In this document: piece by piece, positions 8,250 to 16,223 of the stretch
Numbering within the stretch: the first letter of the stretch is position 1
Layout of the letters: every line of letters begins with the position of its first letter
DNA from: Lawsonibacter sp.
GTDB taxonomy: Bacteria > Bacillota > Clostridia > Oscillospirales > Oscillospiraceae
Assembly: GCA_022801435.1 (NCBI GenBank)
Contig: JAAWSG010000010.1
Span: 1 to 55,838 of the forward strand
DNA: 55,838 nt
Reading direction: 5' to 3'
Made by a program: the position numbers and the translations under genes
Notes under the pieces: generated by a model
The model's database searches: none
Told to the model about the DNA's origin: nothing
Seen by the model: only the letters and a program-made list of their open reading frames with translations

Positions 8250-8256
8250 GTCCCCA

Positions 8257-8285
8257 AACGGACCGCCGTACATGGCGGTCCGTTT
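8257..8285 (+). terminator. Terminator after the SleB-like gene
   Basis: AACGGACCGCC pairs with GGCGGTCCGTT around a six-base loop, followed by TTT. Confidence 0.85.
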
Positions 8286-8361
8286 TGCTGTTCGCATGGC
8301 GGGAGGGAGGGAACACCCGGGACAGCGAACAAATTTTCCAGCCCGTTTTGCAAATTGGGAC

Positions 8362-8390
8362 TTCCTTTTTTGTATATTCATGTATATAAT
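8362..8390 (+). promoter_or_regulatory. Probable promoter of the nusB-recN operon
   Basis: A perfect -10 TATAAT (8385-8390) lies about 40 bases before nusB. The best -35 at 17 bases is a weak TTCCTT (8362-8367). The region is AT-rich compared with its surroundings. Confidence 0.5.
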
Positions 8391-8431
8391 AGAGGGGATA
8401 AGTGGAAAAAAGAAATAGGAGGATATACCAT

Positions 8432-8917
8432 ATGACAAGAGGCGTTGCCCGAGAGATTGCAGTGCATATGATTTTTTCCCTGAGCTTTGGAGCGCTGAGC
8501 GGACAGGAGGTGCTGGACAGCCAGCTGACCCAGGAGCGCTTCCAGGAGCTGGCGGAGGAGCTTCCCCTCTACGCCCAGTACCCCAACGAGAAGCAGGAGG
8601 CCTATATCCGGGCGCTGGTGCTGGGGGTCCATGACCACGGGGCGGAGCTGGACGACTATATCAGCCGGTACGCTGTGGGCTGGTCCTTCGCCCGGATTCC
8701 CCGCATGGCCTCCGCCATTATGCGCACCGCCATGTATGAGGTCCTGTACATGCCCGAGGTCCCCAACGCCGCCGCCATTAACGCTGCGGTGGAGATTGCC
8801 AAGGGCTACGAGCCGGTGGAGGTGGTCTCCTTCCTCAATGGCATCCTGGGCTCCTTTGTCCGGGCGGAATTTCCCGACACCCCGCCCAGACCGGACCGGC
8901 CAGAGGAGGAAGGGTGA
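8432..8917 (+). CDS. nusB: Transcription antitermination factor NusB
   Basis: A 161-residue helical protein. The C-terminal half matches NusB (DDYISRYAVGWSFARIPRMASAIMRTAMYEVLYMPEVPNAAAINAAVEIAKGYEPVE region; read in parts). NusB binds boxA RNA with NusE (S10) and supports rRNA antitermination. AGGAGG is nine bases before the ATG at 8432; an upstream GTG at 8402 lacks such a site. It is the first gene of the long housekeeping operon, and its stop overlaps the start of the next gene. The N-terminal half is somewhat divergent, as is common in this family. Confidence 0.92.
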   Translation: MTRGVAREIAVHMIFSLSFGALSGQEVLDSQLTQERFQELAEELPLYAQYPNEKQEAYIRALVLGVHDHGAELDDYISRYAVGWSFARIPRMASAIMRTAMYEVLYMPEVPNAAAINAAVEIAKGYEPVEVVSFLNGILGSFVRAEFPDTPPRPDRPEEEG

Positions 8918-9876
8918 TGACGGTTCTGGGTCTGGATACCAGCAACTACACCACCTCCGCCGCCCTCTTTGACGGGCAGGAGGGGGTGAACCGGAGCCGC
9001 CTTTTAGAGGTGCGCCCCGGAGAACTGGGACTGCGGCAGAGCGATGCCCTGTTTCAGCACATCAAGCGCCTCCCGGAGCTGCTCCGCGGCCTGAGCGAGG
9101 AGGGGAGACCGAACGGCCCCCTCCGCGCCGTGGGAGCCAGCACCCGTCCCCGGAATGTGGAGGGCTCCTATATGCCCTGCTTTCTGGCGGGGGCCTCCCA
9201 GGGGCGGGGACTGGCCGCCGTCTTAGGCGTGCCCTTCTTTTCCTGGTCCCACCAGGAGGGGCATCTGGCCGCCGCCGCCTGGTCCGCCGGACGGATGGAG
9301 CTGCTGGATAGACCTTTTCTGGCCTGGCATCTGTCCGGCGGAACCACCGAGCTGCTGTGGGTCTGGCCGGAGGGAACCGGGCTGCGCACCGAGATCATCG
9401 GGGGGAGCAGCGACCTCTCCGCCGGTCAGCTCATCGACCGCACCGGGGTCCTGCTGGAGCTGCCCTTCCCGGCGGGCAAGGCGCTGGACGAGCTGTCCCG
9501 GCAGGGGAGCGCGGAGGGGTTCGCGGTGAAGCTGGACGGCCTCACCTTCTCTCTGTCCGGGATGGAAAACAAGGTGAAGTCCATGGTGCAGAGGGGAGAG
9601 CCCCCGGCGGATATCGCCCGCTTCGCCATTGAGACGGTGGTCCGGACGGTGCGGCTGGTCACGGTGGAGGCCCAGAACCGCTGGCCCGGGCTGCCGGTGC
9701 TGTGCTCCGGCGGGGTGGCCTCCAACCAGCGGCTGCGCTATGTGCTTACGGAATTCTGCCAGGCCATCTTCGCCCAGCCCCAGTATTCCACCGACAACGC
9801 CATAGGGACCGCGGTCCTCACGCACCGGGCGCTGGCGGCAGAAAGGAGGGAAACACCTTGGGTATCTCCATCCTGA
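8917..9876 (+). CDS. TsaD/Kae1-family paralogue (peptidase M22-like)
   Basis: A 319-residue ASKHA-fold protein. It begins VLGLDTSNYTTSAALFDG, the nucleotide-binding loop, has H112-Q-E-G-H116 corresponding to the metal-binding HxxxH of TsaD/Kae1, and later LSGGTTELLW, a second phosphate loop, and CSGGVASNQRLR near the C-terminus. It lacks the ESSCDET signature of the canonical TsaD, so it is likely the second, clostridial paralogue often found in this operon rather than the t6A synthase itself. Its role is not established; tRNA modification or a related carbamoyl transfer is only inference. The start overlaps the nusB stop (TGATG) and the end overlaps xseA by 19 bases. Confidence 0.8.
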   Translation: MTVLGLDTSNYTTSAALFDGQEGVNRSRLLEVRPGELGLRQSDALFQHIKRLPELLRGLSEEGRPNGPLRAVGASTRPRNVEGSYMPCFLAGASQGRGLAAVLGVPFFSWSHQEGHLAAAAWSAGRMELLDRPFLAWHLSGGTTELLWVWPEGTGLRTEIIGGSSDLSAGQLIDRTGVLLELPFPAGKALDELSRQGSAEGFAVKLDGLTFSLSGMENKVKSMVQRGEPPADIARFAIETVVRTVRLVTVEAQNRWPGLPVLCSGGVASNQRLRYVLTEFCQAIFAQPQYSTDNAIGTAVLTHRALAAERRETPWVSPS

Positions 9877-11060
9877 CCCCCGCCCAGGTGGGACAGTATA
9901 TCAAAGGGTTTATGGACCGGGACCGGCTGCTGTCCAACCTGCTGGTCCGGGGAGAGCTGTCCAACTGCCGGCTCTACCCCTCGGGACATCACTACTTCAC
10001 CCTCAAGGACGGGGAGGGCGCCCTGCGCTGCGTCATGTTCCGGGGGGACGCGGCCTCGCTGCGCTTCCAGCCGGAGAACGGGATGCAGGTCATCGCGGCG
10101 GGCCGGGTGACCGTCTTTCCCCGGGACGGCCAGTACCAGCTCTACTGTACCCGCCTGGTTCCGGAGGGGGCGGGGGACCTGCACACCGCCTTTGAGCAGC
10201 TGAAGCGCCGGCTCCTGGAGGAGGGGCTCTTCGACCAAAGCCGAAAAAAGCCCCTGCCGCCCTTCCCCGGGACCATCGCCCTGGTGACCTCCCCGGCGGG
10301 GGCGGCGGTGCGGGACATGCTGCGCATTTTGAAGTCCCGCTGGCCCATGACCCGGGTGCGGGTGCTCCCCGTTCGGGTCCAGGGGGAGGGGGCGGCCCAG
10401 GAGATCGCCTCCGCCATCCGATGGGCCAACAGGTACAGGGTGGCCGATTTGATTATCACCGGCCGGGGGGGCGGCTCCATGGAGGACCTGTGGGCCTTTA
10501 ATGAGGAGGTCGTGGCCCGGGCCATTGCCGCCTCGGAGCTCCCCGTCATCTCCGCCGTAGGCCACGAGCCCGATGTGACCATTGCGGACTTCGCGGCGGA
10601 CCTGCGGGCGGCCACCCCCTCCAACGCCGCAGAGCTGGCCGTGCCCGACCAGCGGGAGGTACGCGCCGGGCTGGAGCAGATCCAGGCCCGCCTGGAGCAC
10701 GCCATGGGGCGGCGGCTGGCCGGATACCGCCAAGCCCTGGACCGGCTGTCCAGAAGCCGCAGTATGACTGAGCCGGCGGCCTATTTTCAAAACAAGCGCC
10801 TGCTGCTGGATTACCACAGCCGCCGCCTGTCCCACGGTGGGGAGCGCTGCCTGTCGGGACAGCGGGAGAGATTGGGCCGTCTGGCCTCCGCCTTGGACGC
10901 CATGAGCCCCCTGAAGGTGCTGGGCCGAGGCTACGCCATTCCCCGGCGGGAGGACGGCCGGGTGCTCACCTCGGCAGGGGACGCCGCGGCGGGGGACCGG
11001 CTTCTGCTGCGGCTGTCCGATGGAACGCTGCGCTGCCGGGTAGAGGCGCGGGAAATTTAG
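9858..11060 (+). CDS. xseA: Exodeoxyribonuclease VII large subunit
   Basis: A 400-residue large subunit of exonuclease VII, which degrades single-stranded DNA in both directions together with XseB. The N-terminal OB-fold (VRGELSNCRLYPSGHHYFTL) is followed by the catalytic domain with LVTSPAGAAVRDM, DLIITGRGGGSMEDLW, and SAVGHEPDVTIADFAADLRA. A TTG start at 9858 is chosen because AGGAGG lies eight bases upstream and the OB-fold begins shortly after (GISILTPAQVGQYIKG). It overlaps the preceding gene by 19 bases, which suggests translational coupling. Confidence 0.95.
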   Translation: MGISILTPAQVGQYIKGFMDRDRLLSNLLVRGELSNCRLYPSGHHYFTLKDGEGALRCVMFRGDAASLRFQPENGMQVIAAGRVTVFPRDGQYQLYCTRLVPEGAGDLHTAFEQLKRRLLEEGLFDQSRKKPLPPFPGTIALVTSPAGAAVRDMLRILKSRWPMTRVRVLPVRVQGEGAAQEIASAIRWANRYRVADLIITGRGGGSMEDLWAFNEEVVARAIAASELPVISAVGHEPDVTIADFAADLRAATPSNAAELAVPDQREVRAGLEQIQARLEHAMGRRLAGYRQALDRLSRSRSMTEPAAYFQNKRLLLDYHSRRLSHGGERCLSGQRERLGRLASALDAMSPLKVLGRGYAIPRREDGRVLTSAGDAAAGDRLLLRLSDGTLRCRVEAREI

Positions 11061-11081
11061 AAGATGGAAGGAGTTTGCCCT

Positions 11082-11303
11082 ATGGCGGAGCAAGAAGGAT
11101 TGAATTTTGAGGCATCCATGACCAGACTGGAGGAGATCGTCTCCCTCCTGGAGCGGGGGGACGCCCCTCTGGAGCAGGCTATGACCCTGTTTGAGGAGGG
11201 GGCGGGTCTGCTGCGGGAGTGTACCCGCCAGCTGGACGAGGCGGAGCAGAAGGTCACACTGCTGACCGCGTCGGAGGAGCTGCCCTTCCCGGAGGAAGGC
11301 TGA
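11082..11303 (+). CDS. xseB: Exodeoxyribonuclease VII small subunit
   Basis: A 73-residue helical protein with the XseB pattern NFEASMTRLEEIVSLLERGD, then LEQAMTLFEEGAGLL and a C-terminal coiled coil. It partners with XseA encoded directly upstream. The ATG at 11082 has AAGGAG eight bases before it; an in-frame ATG at 11064 has no such site. One base separates it from ispA. Confidence 0.95.
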   Translation: MAEQEGLNFEASMTRLEEIVSLLERGDAPLEQAMTLFEEGAGLLRECTRQLDEAEQKVTLLTASEELPFPEEG

Positions 11304-11304
11304 C

Positions 11305-12183
11305 ATGGAATTTGACTTTACACAGCAGATGGCCCAGGACGCCGCCCTGGTTCAGGAGGCGCTGGGCGGACTGTTTCGCGGGGACGCCCGGTACGCCGCC
11401 CTCCAGGAGGCCATGGAGTATTCTCTGCTGGCCGGCGGGAAGCGGGTGCGCCCGGTGCTGACCCTGGAGACCTGCCGGATGTGCGGCGGGGAGCCCGAGG
11501 CCGCTCTGCCCTTCGCCTGCGCGGTAGAGATGGTACACACCTACTCCCTGATCCACGACGACCTGCCCGCCATGGACAACGACAGCCTGCGCCGGGGACG
11601 GCCCACCAACCACATCGTTTACGGGGAGGCCACCGCCATCCTGGCCGGGGACGGCCTGCTCACCGCCGCCTTTGGCTGTCTGGCGGAGGCGGCGCTGCCC
11701 GGGGAGCGGATTGCGGCGGCGGTGCGCTGTCTGTCTCAAGCCGCCGGACCCGCCGGAATGGTGGGAGGACAGGCCCTGGATATCGCAGGGGAGGGGCGCT
11801 CCATGGACCTGGGAGAGCTGGAGCTGCTGCAGCGTCTGAAAACCGGGGCGCTGATTGCGGCGGCGGCGGAGCTGGGCTGCATTGCCGCCGGCGGGACCCA
11901 AGAGCAGCGGGAGCGGGTCCGCCAGTACGCCCAGGCCCTGGGCCGCGCCTTCCAGGTCCGGGATGACATGCTGGATGTCACAGGAAGCGACCAGGAGCTG
12001 GGCAAGTCCGCAGGCTCCGACCGGACCAATGAAAAAAACACCTTTGTCACCGCTCTGGGCCTGGAGGGCTGCGCCGCCCTGGTGGAGCGCCTGACCCAGG
12101 AGGCAGTGGATGCTCTGGCGGAATTTTCCGCCCCCGAGTTCCACATCTGGCTGGCCCGGCGGCTGGCGGAGCGGAACGCTTGA
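11305..12183 (+). CDS. ispA: Polyprenyl (farnesyl/geranyl) diphosphate synthase
   Basis: A 292-residue trans-prenyltransferase. The first aspartate-rich motif is DDLPAMDND followed by LRRGRPTNH; the second is RDDMLDVTG. LLAGGKRVRPVL near residue 45 binds IPP. The size and the FARM region (MVHTYSLIHDD) suit short-chain FPP synthase. It acts downstream of dxs, its immediate neighbour, in the MEP isoprenoid route. GGAGGAAGG stands just before the ATG. Product chain length cannot be fixed by eye. Confidence 0.93.
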   Translation: MEFDFTQQMAQDAALVQEALGGLFRGDARYAALQEAMEYSLLAGGKRVRPVLTLETCRMCGGEPEAALPFACAVEMVHTYSLIHDDLPAMDNDSLRRGRPTNHIVYGEATAILAGDGLLTAAFGCLAEAALPGERIAAAVRCLSQAAGPAGMVGGQALDIAGEGRSMDLGELELLQRLKTGALIAAAAELGCIAAGGTQEQRERVRQYAQALGRAFQVRDDMLDVTGSDQELGKSAGSDRTNEKNTFVTALGLEGCAALVERLTQEAVDALAEFSAPEFHIWLARRLAERNA

Positions 12184-12226
12184 ACCGCGCCGGAGAGAGA
12201 ATTTTTTGCTGAAGAGGGGAAGCATA

Positions 12227-14092
12227 TTGGCGGCTTTGGAGAAAAAGGGATACCACCCCCTGCTGGAGTCCATAACAGACCAGGAGGGAGAGGCCCTATG
12301 CGCGCAGCTGCGCCGGGAGCTGGTGGACAGCGTGTCCCAGACCGGGGGGCATTTGGCCTCCAACCTGGGGGCGGTGGAGCTGACAGTGGCGGTTCACCGG
12401 GTATTCGATACGGCGGTGGACCGGCTGGTCTTTGACGTGGGCCACCAGTGCTACCCCCATAAAATGCTCACCGGGCGGCGGGAGGCCATGTCCACTCTGC
12501 GCCAGTACGGGGGCATCGCCGGCTTCCCCAAGCCGGGAGAGAGTGTCCACGACGCCTTTATCGCCGGCCACGCCTCCAACTCGGTGGCGGTGGCCCTGGG
12601 GATGGCCCGGGCCCGGACCGTGCTGGGGGAGGACTACCGGGTGCTGGCCCTCATCGGGGACGGGGCCCTCACCGGAGGTCTGGCCTATGAGGGGCTGTCC
12701 AACGCGGGCAAGTGCGGCCAGCAGATTCTGGTCATTCTCAACGACAACGGCATGTCCATCGCCCCCAACGTGGGCGGGGTGGCCGACCACCTGGCCAGAC
12801 AGCGGCTGCGGCCCCAGTACCTCACCTTCAAAAAGTACTACCGCCGGATCATGCAGGCCACCACCCCAGGCCGTGCGGTCTACCGGGTGACCCACCGCAT
12901 GAAGCAGGCCCTGAAACAGAGTATGCTCCCATGCAGCATGTTTGAGGACATGGGCTTTACCTATCTGGGGCCGGTGGACGGGCACAATCTGTCCTACCTG
13001 ACCCGAATTCTGCGGTACACCAAGGAGCTGGACGGCCCGGTGCTGCTCCACATCAAGACCGTAAAGGGAAAGGGCTTTCTGCCTGCGGAGGAGAACCCGG
13101 ACGCTTTTCACGGGGTCTCTCCCTTCTCGCCAGTGACGGGACAGCCCAAGGCCCGCGCCCAAGAAAATTTCTCCGCTGTCTTTGGCCAGACCCTGACCCG
13201 GCTGGCGGAGCGGGACAAACGGGTGTGCGCCATCACCGCCGCCATGATGGGGGGAACCGGGCTGGAGGAGTTCGCCCAAAAATTTCCCGGGCGGTTTTTT
13301 GACGTGGGTATCGCCGAGGGCTGCGCGGTCACCATGGCAGCTGGAATGGCCAAGCAGGGGGCAGTCCCGGTCTTCGGGGTGTACTCCACCTTCCTCCAGC
13401 GGTCCTACGACATGCTGCTCCACGATGCGGCGCTGGACAACCTCCACATCGTGCTGGGAGTGGACCGGGCCGGGCTGGTGGGGGAGGACGGAGAGACCCA
13501 CCACGGCCTCTTCGACCTGGCCTATCTGAACACCGTCCCCCACATGACCTTGCTCGCGCCGGCCAGCTTCGCGGAGCTGAAGTCCATGCTGGAGCGGGCG
13601 GTTCTCCACCTGGAGGGTCCGGTGGCGGTGCGCTACCCCAGAGGGGGGGAGGGACCCTACACCGGGGACTCCGGACCCAAACCGGCCTGCGTCCTCCGGT
13701 CCGGGGAGGATGTCACGCTGGTGGGCTATGGCGTCCAGATCAACGAGCTCCTCACCGCCGCCGGCCTGCTGGAGGCCCAGGGGGTCCGGGCGGAGGTAGT
13801 CAAGCTCAGCCAGCTGACCCCCCTGGTTCCCGGTGTGGTGGAGCGGTCCGTCCAAAAAACCGGAGTCATGGTGGCGGCGGAGGAGTGCGCCGGCCAGGGC
13901 TGCGTGGGGGAGCGGCTGGCCGCCCGGCTGGAGGAGGCCGGGATTTCGGCAAAAATTCTGCTCCTCAACTGCGGCGCGGGCTTTGTGACCCATGGAAAAA
14001 CCGCTCTGCTGAAGGAAAAACTGGACCTGGATGGGGCGGGGATCGCCCGCAGGACGCTGGAGGTGCTCAAAAATGGCAAAGCGCCGTCTTGA
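12227..14092 (+). CDS. dxs: 1-deoxy-D-xylulose-5-phosphate synthase
   Basis: DXS condenses pyruvate and glyceraldehyde 3-phosphate using thiamine diphosphate, the first step of the MEP pathway. From the TTG at 12227 it is 621 residues, a normal length. Motifs: VSQTGGHLASNLGAVELT, DVGHQCYPHK, FIAGHASNSVAVALGMA, IGDGALTGGLAYEGLSNAG (ThDP/Mg site), GFTYLGPVDGHN, HIKTVKGKGF, and the central FDVGIAEGCAVTMAAGMA. AGGGG lies seven bases before this TTG. A longer reading back to 12110 lies inside ispA. Its end overlaps tlyA by 20 bases. Confidence 0.96.
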   Translation: MAALEKKGYHPLLESITDQEGEALCAQLRRELVDSVSQTGGHLASNLGAVELTVAVHRVFDTAVDRLVFDVGHQCYPHKMLTGRREAMSTLRQYGGIAGFPKPGESVHDAFIAGHASNSVAVALGMARARTVLGEDYRVLALIGDGALTGGLAYEGLSNAGKCGQQILVILNDNGMSIAPNVGGVADHLARQRLRPQYLTFKKYYRRIMQATTPGRAVYRVTHRMKQALKQSMLPCSMFEDMGFTYLGPVDGHNLSYLTRILRYTKELDGPVLLHIKTVKGKGFLPAEENPDAFHGVSPFSPVTGQPKARAQENFSAVFGQTLTRLAERDKRVCAITAAMMGGTGLEEFAQKFPGRFFDVGIAEGCAVTMAAGMAKQGAVPVFGVYSTFLQRSYDMLLHDAALDNLHIVLGVDRAGLVGEDGETHHGLFDLAYLNTVPHMTLLAPASFAELKSMLERAVLHLEGPVAVRYPRGGEGPYTGDSGPKPACVLRSGEDVTLVGYGVQINELLTAAGLLEAQGVRAEVVKLSQLTPLVPGVVERSVQKTGVMVAAEECAGQGCVGERLAARLEEAGISAKILLLNCGAGFVTHGKTALLKEKLDLDGAGIARRTLEVLKNGKAPS

Positions 14093-14882
14093 TGTAGCGC
14101 TCACCGAGCTGGGCCTGGCGGAGAGCCGTCAGAAGGCCCAGGCTGTCATCATGGCGGGGGAGGTCTATGTGGACGGCCAGAAGGCGGTGAAGGCGGGGAC
14201 CCCGGTGGGGGAGGACGCCCAAATCGAGGTGCGGGGCAGGGCCCTGCGCTATGTCAGCCGGGGGGGGCTGAAGCTGGAAAAGGCCATGCAGCTCTGGCCC
14301 ATCCGGCTGGAGGGGAGGACCTGCGCCGATATTGGGGCCTCCACCGGCGGCTTCACCGACTGTATGCTTCAGAACGGGGCGGCCCGGGTGTACGCCGTGG
14401 ATGTGGGCCGCAACCAGCTGGACTGGCGGCTGCGCACCCACCCCCAGGTGGTGTGTATGGAGCGCACCAATGCCCGCTATCTGACGGCGGAGCAGATCCC
14501 GGAGGCGCTGGACTTCTTCTCGGTGGACGTGTCCTTCATCTCCCTGCGTCTGATCCTGCCCGCCCTCCGGCCCTTGATGGCGGCGGAGGGGCAAGGGGTT
14601 TGCCTTGTCAAGCCTCAGTTCGAGGCCGGGAAGGAGAAGGTGGGGAAGAACGGGGTGGTCCGGGACCCGGAGGTCCACCTGGAGGTGCTGTCCAGCTTCC
14701 TGGAGCACGCCGCCCAGTCGGATTTCACTGTAAAGGATATTACCTTTTCCCCTATTAAGGGTCCGGAGGGCAACATCGAATATCTGGGACTTCTCTCCGC
14801 CGGGGCAGGCATCCCCTACCGCAGCGATCTGAGGGCCTTGGTGGAGGCGTCACACAGCGTCTGGAAGGAGAAACAGCCATGA
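14073..14882 (+). CDS. tlyA: TlyA family rRNA 2'-O-methyltransferase (hemolysin A-like)
   Basis: A 269-residue protein with an N-terminal S4 RNA-binding domain (residues ~1-60, KRRLDVALTELGLAESRQKA) and an FtsJ/RrmJ-type methyltransferase domain. The SAM site is ADIGASTGGFTDCML; VDVSFISL and LVKPQFEAGKEKVGKNGVV supply catalytic aspartate and lysine positions. TlyA proteins 2'-O-methylate 16S and/or 23S rRNA. The ATG at 14073 lies inside the dxs end with GGAGG nine bases upstream. The pairing dxs-tlyA-nadK-argR-recN is a conserved Firmicute order. A few genomes annotate this family as hemolysin; that name is not supported here. Confidence 0.93.
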   Translation: MAKRRLDVALTELGLAESRQKAQAVIMAGEVYVDGQKAVKAGTPVGEDAQIEVRGRALRYVSRGGLKLEKAMQLWPIRLEGRTCADIGASTGGFTDCMLQNGAARVYAVDVGRNQLDWRLRTHPQVVCMERTNARYLTAEQIPEALDFFSVDVSFISLRLILPALRPLMAAEGQGVCLVKPQFEAGKEKVGKNGVVRDPEVHLEVLSSFLEHAAQSDFTVKDITFSPIKGPEGNIEYLGLLSAGAGIPYRSDLRALVEASHSVWKEKQP

Positions 14883-15751
14883 ATATCATCCTCAGCTCCA
14901 ACCCCTACCGGGACCGGGGACTTCGGGCGGCGATGGAGGCGCGGAAGATTTTGGAGCGGGCCGGGGCCCACACGGTACTCTGTTTGCCCTTCCAGCCCCG
15001 GAAGGGGGACCGGCTGGAGCTGCCCCGGCACGTGGAGCTGTCCGATCTCCACAGCCAGCTGTCCGGCGCGGACCTGCTCATCTGCTTCGGAGGGGACGGG
15101 ACCATCCTCCACGCCGCCCGGGACGCCGCCCTCCACGAGGTCCCGGTGCTGGGAGTCAACATGGGCAGCGTGGGCTTTATGGCGGAGCTGGAGCGCAGCG
15201 AGCTGCCCCTGCTGGCCTCCCTGGCCCACGGGGGGTACGCCACTGAGGAGCGAATGATGCTGGATGTCAGGCTCCTCCGGGGGAACCGGCTCATCAGCCA
15301 GGACATCGCCCTGAACGACGCGGTCCTCTCCAAGGGCTCAGTGGCCCGGGTGGCGGAGCTGGAGGTGCTGGCCGACCAGACCCAGGTGGCCTCAGTCACG
15401 GGGGACGGGGTCATTGTGGCCACCCCCACCGGCTCCACCGCCTACTCCATGGCGGCGGGCGGTCCCATCGTGGAGCCCACCTCCCAGGGCATCATCATCA
15501 CCCCGGTGTGCGCCCATCAGCTGTCCGCCCGCTCCATGGTCTTCGGACCGGAGCGGATCGTGACCGTCCAGCTCCCCAGAGGGAACCGCAAGTATTTATA
15601 CTTGTCAGTGGATGGGGGCAAGGCGGTGCGCCTGAACGGGGGGGACCGGGTGGAGATCAGCCGCTCCTCCCGGTACACCCGCCTGGTCCGGCTGTCCAAC
15701 CGGAATTTTTATCAAGTCATCAACCAAAAGCTGAGGGGGACCGCTCTATGA
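14879..15751 (+). CDS. nadK: NAD kinase
   Basis: A 290-residue NAD kinase, which makes NADP from NAD and ATP. The GGDGTIL motif with the catalytic aspartate is at residues ~72-78, GVNMGSVGFMAE follows, and ATPTGSTAYSMAAGGPI forms the second substrate loop. The start overlaps the tlyA stop by four bases (ATGA) and its own stop overlaps argR in the same way. Confidence 0.95.
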   Translation: MNIILSSNPYRDRGLRAAMEARKILERAGAHTVLCLPFQPRKGDRLELPRHVELSDLHSQLSGADLLICFGGDGTILHAARDAALHEVPVLGVNMGSVGFMAELERSELPLLASLAHGGYATEERMMLDVRLLRGNRLISQDIALNDAVLSKGSVARVAELEVLADQTQVASVTGDGVIVATPTGSTAYSMAAGGPIVEPTSQGIIITPVCAHQLSARSMVFGPERIVTVQLPRGNRKYLYLSVDGGKAVRLNGGDRVEISRSSRYTRLVRLSNRNFYQVINQKLRGTAL

Positions 15752-16197
15752 AAAACGCGCGTCAAGGGGAAATCCTGAACATCATACGCACCAGGGACGT
15801 GGACACCCAGGAGCAGCTGCTCGCCGAGCTGCGGCAGCGGGGTTTTTCTGCCACCCAGGCCACCATCTCCCGGGACATCAAGGAACTGCGGCTGGTGAAG
15901 GAGCTGATGAGCGGCGGCGGATACCGCTACACCGTCTCGGAGCGCAAGGCCGCCGCCGAGGACACCCGTCTGAGGAACATCTTCAAGGAGGGGGTGCTCT
16001 CCGTGGACCTGGCGCAAAATATCGTGGTGGTGCGGACCATGCCCGGCCTGGCCTCCGCCGCCTGCTCCGCCTTGGACAACATGGACATTCTGGGCATGGT
16101 GGGCAGCCTGGCGGGGGATGACACCGGTATTTTAATCATGCGGGACAGCCAGTCCGCCCAGCAGTTCAGCAGCGAGGTTCACAAGCTCCTCAAGTAG
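15748..16197 (+). CDS. argR: Arginine repressor ArgR/AhrC
   Basis: A 149-residue regulator. The N-terminal winged helix has GFSATQATISRDIKELRLVK, the ArgR DNA-binding signature. The C-terminal domain (residues ~80-149) has NIVVVRTMPGLASAACSALD and GDDTGILIM, the arginine-binding and hexamerisation part. It normally controls arginine genes, none of which is in this window, so its place here reflects the conserved nadK-argR-recN order rather than local regulation. The ATG at 15748 overlaps the nadK stop as ATGA; longer upstream readings lie inside nadK. Confidence 0.95.
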   Translation: MKNARQGEILNIIRTRDVDTQEQLLAELRQRGFSATQATISRDIKELRLVKELMSGGGYRYTVSERKAAAEDTRLRNIFKEGVLSVDLAQNIVVVRTMPGLASAACSALDNMDILGMVGSLAGDDTGILIMRDSQSAQQFSSEVHKLLK

Positions 16198-16223
16198 GGG
16201 CAGAGAAGGAGACAGAAACAACC

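Noticed and set aside
12296-14104. Long leftward open frame antisense to dxs (and similar ones opposite xseA and recN)
   Set aside because: Composition is typical of shadows in GC-rich genes, with no ribosome-binding site or known motifs.
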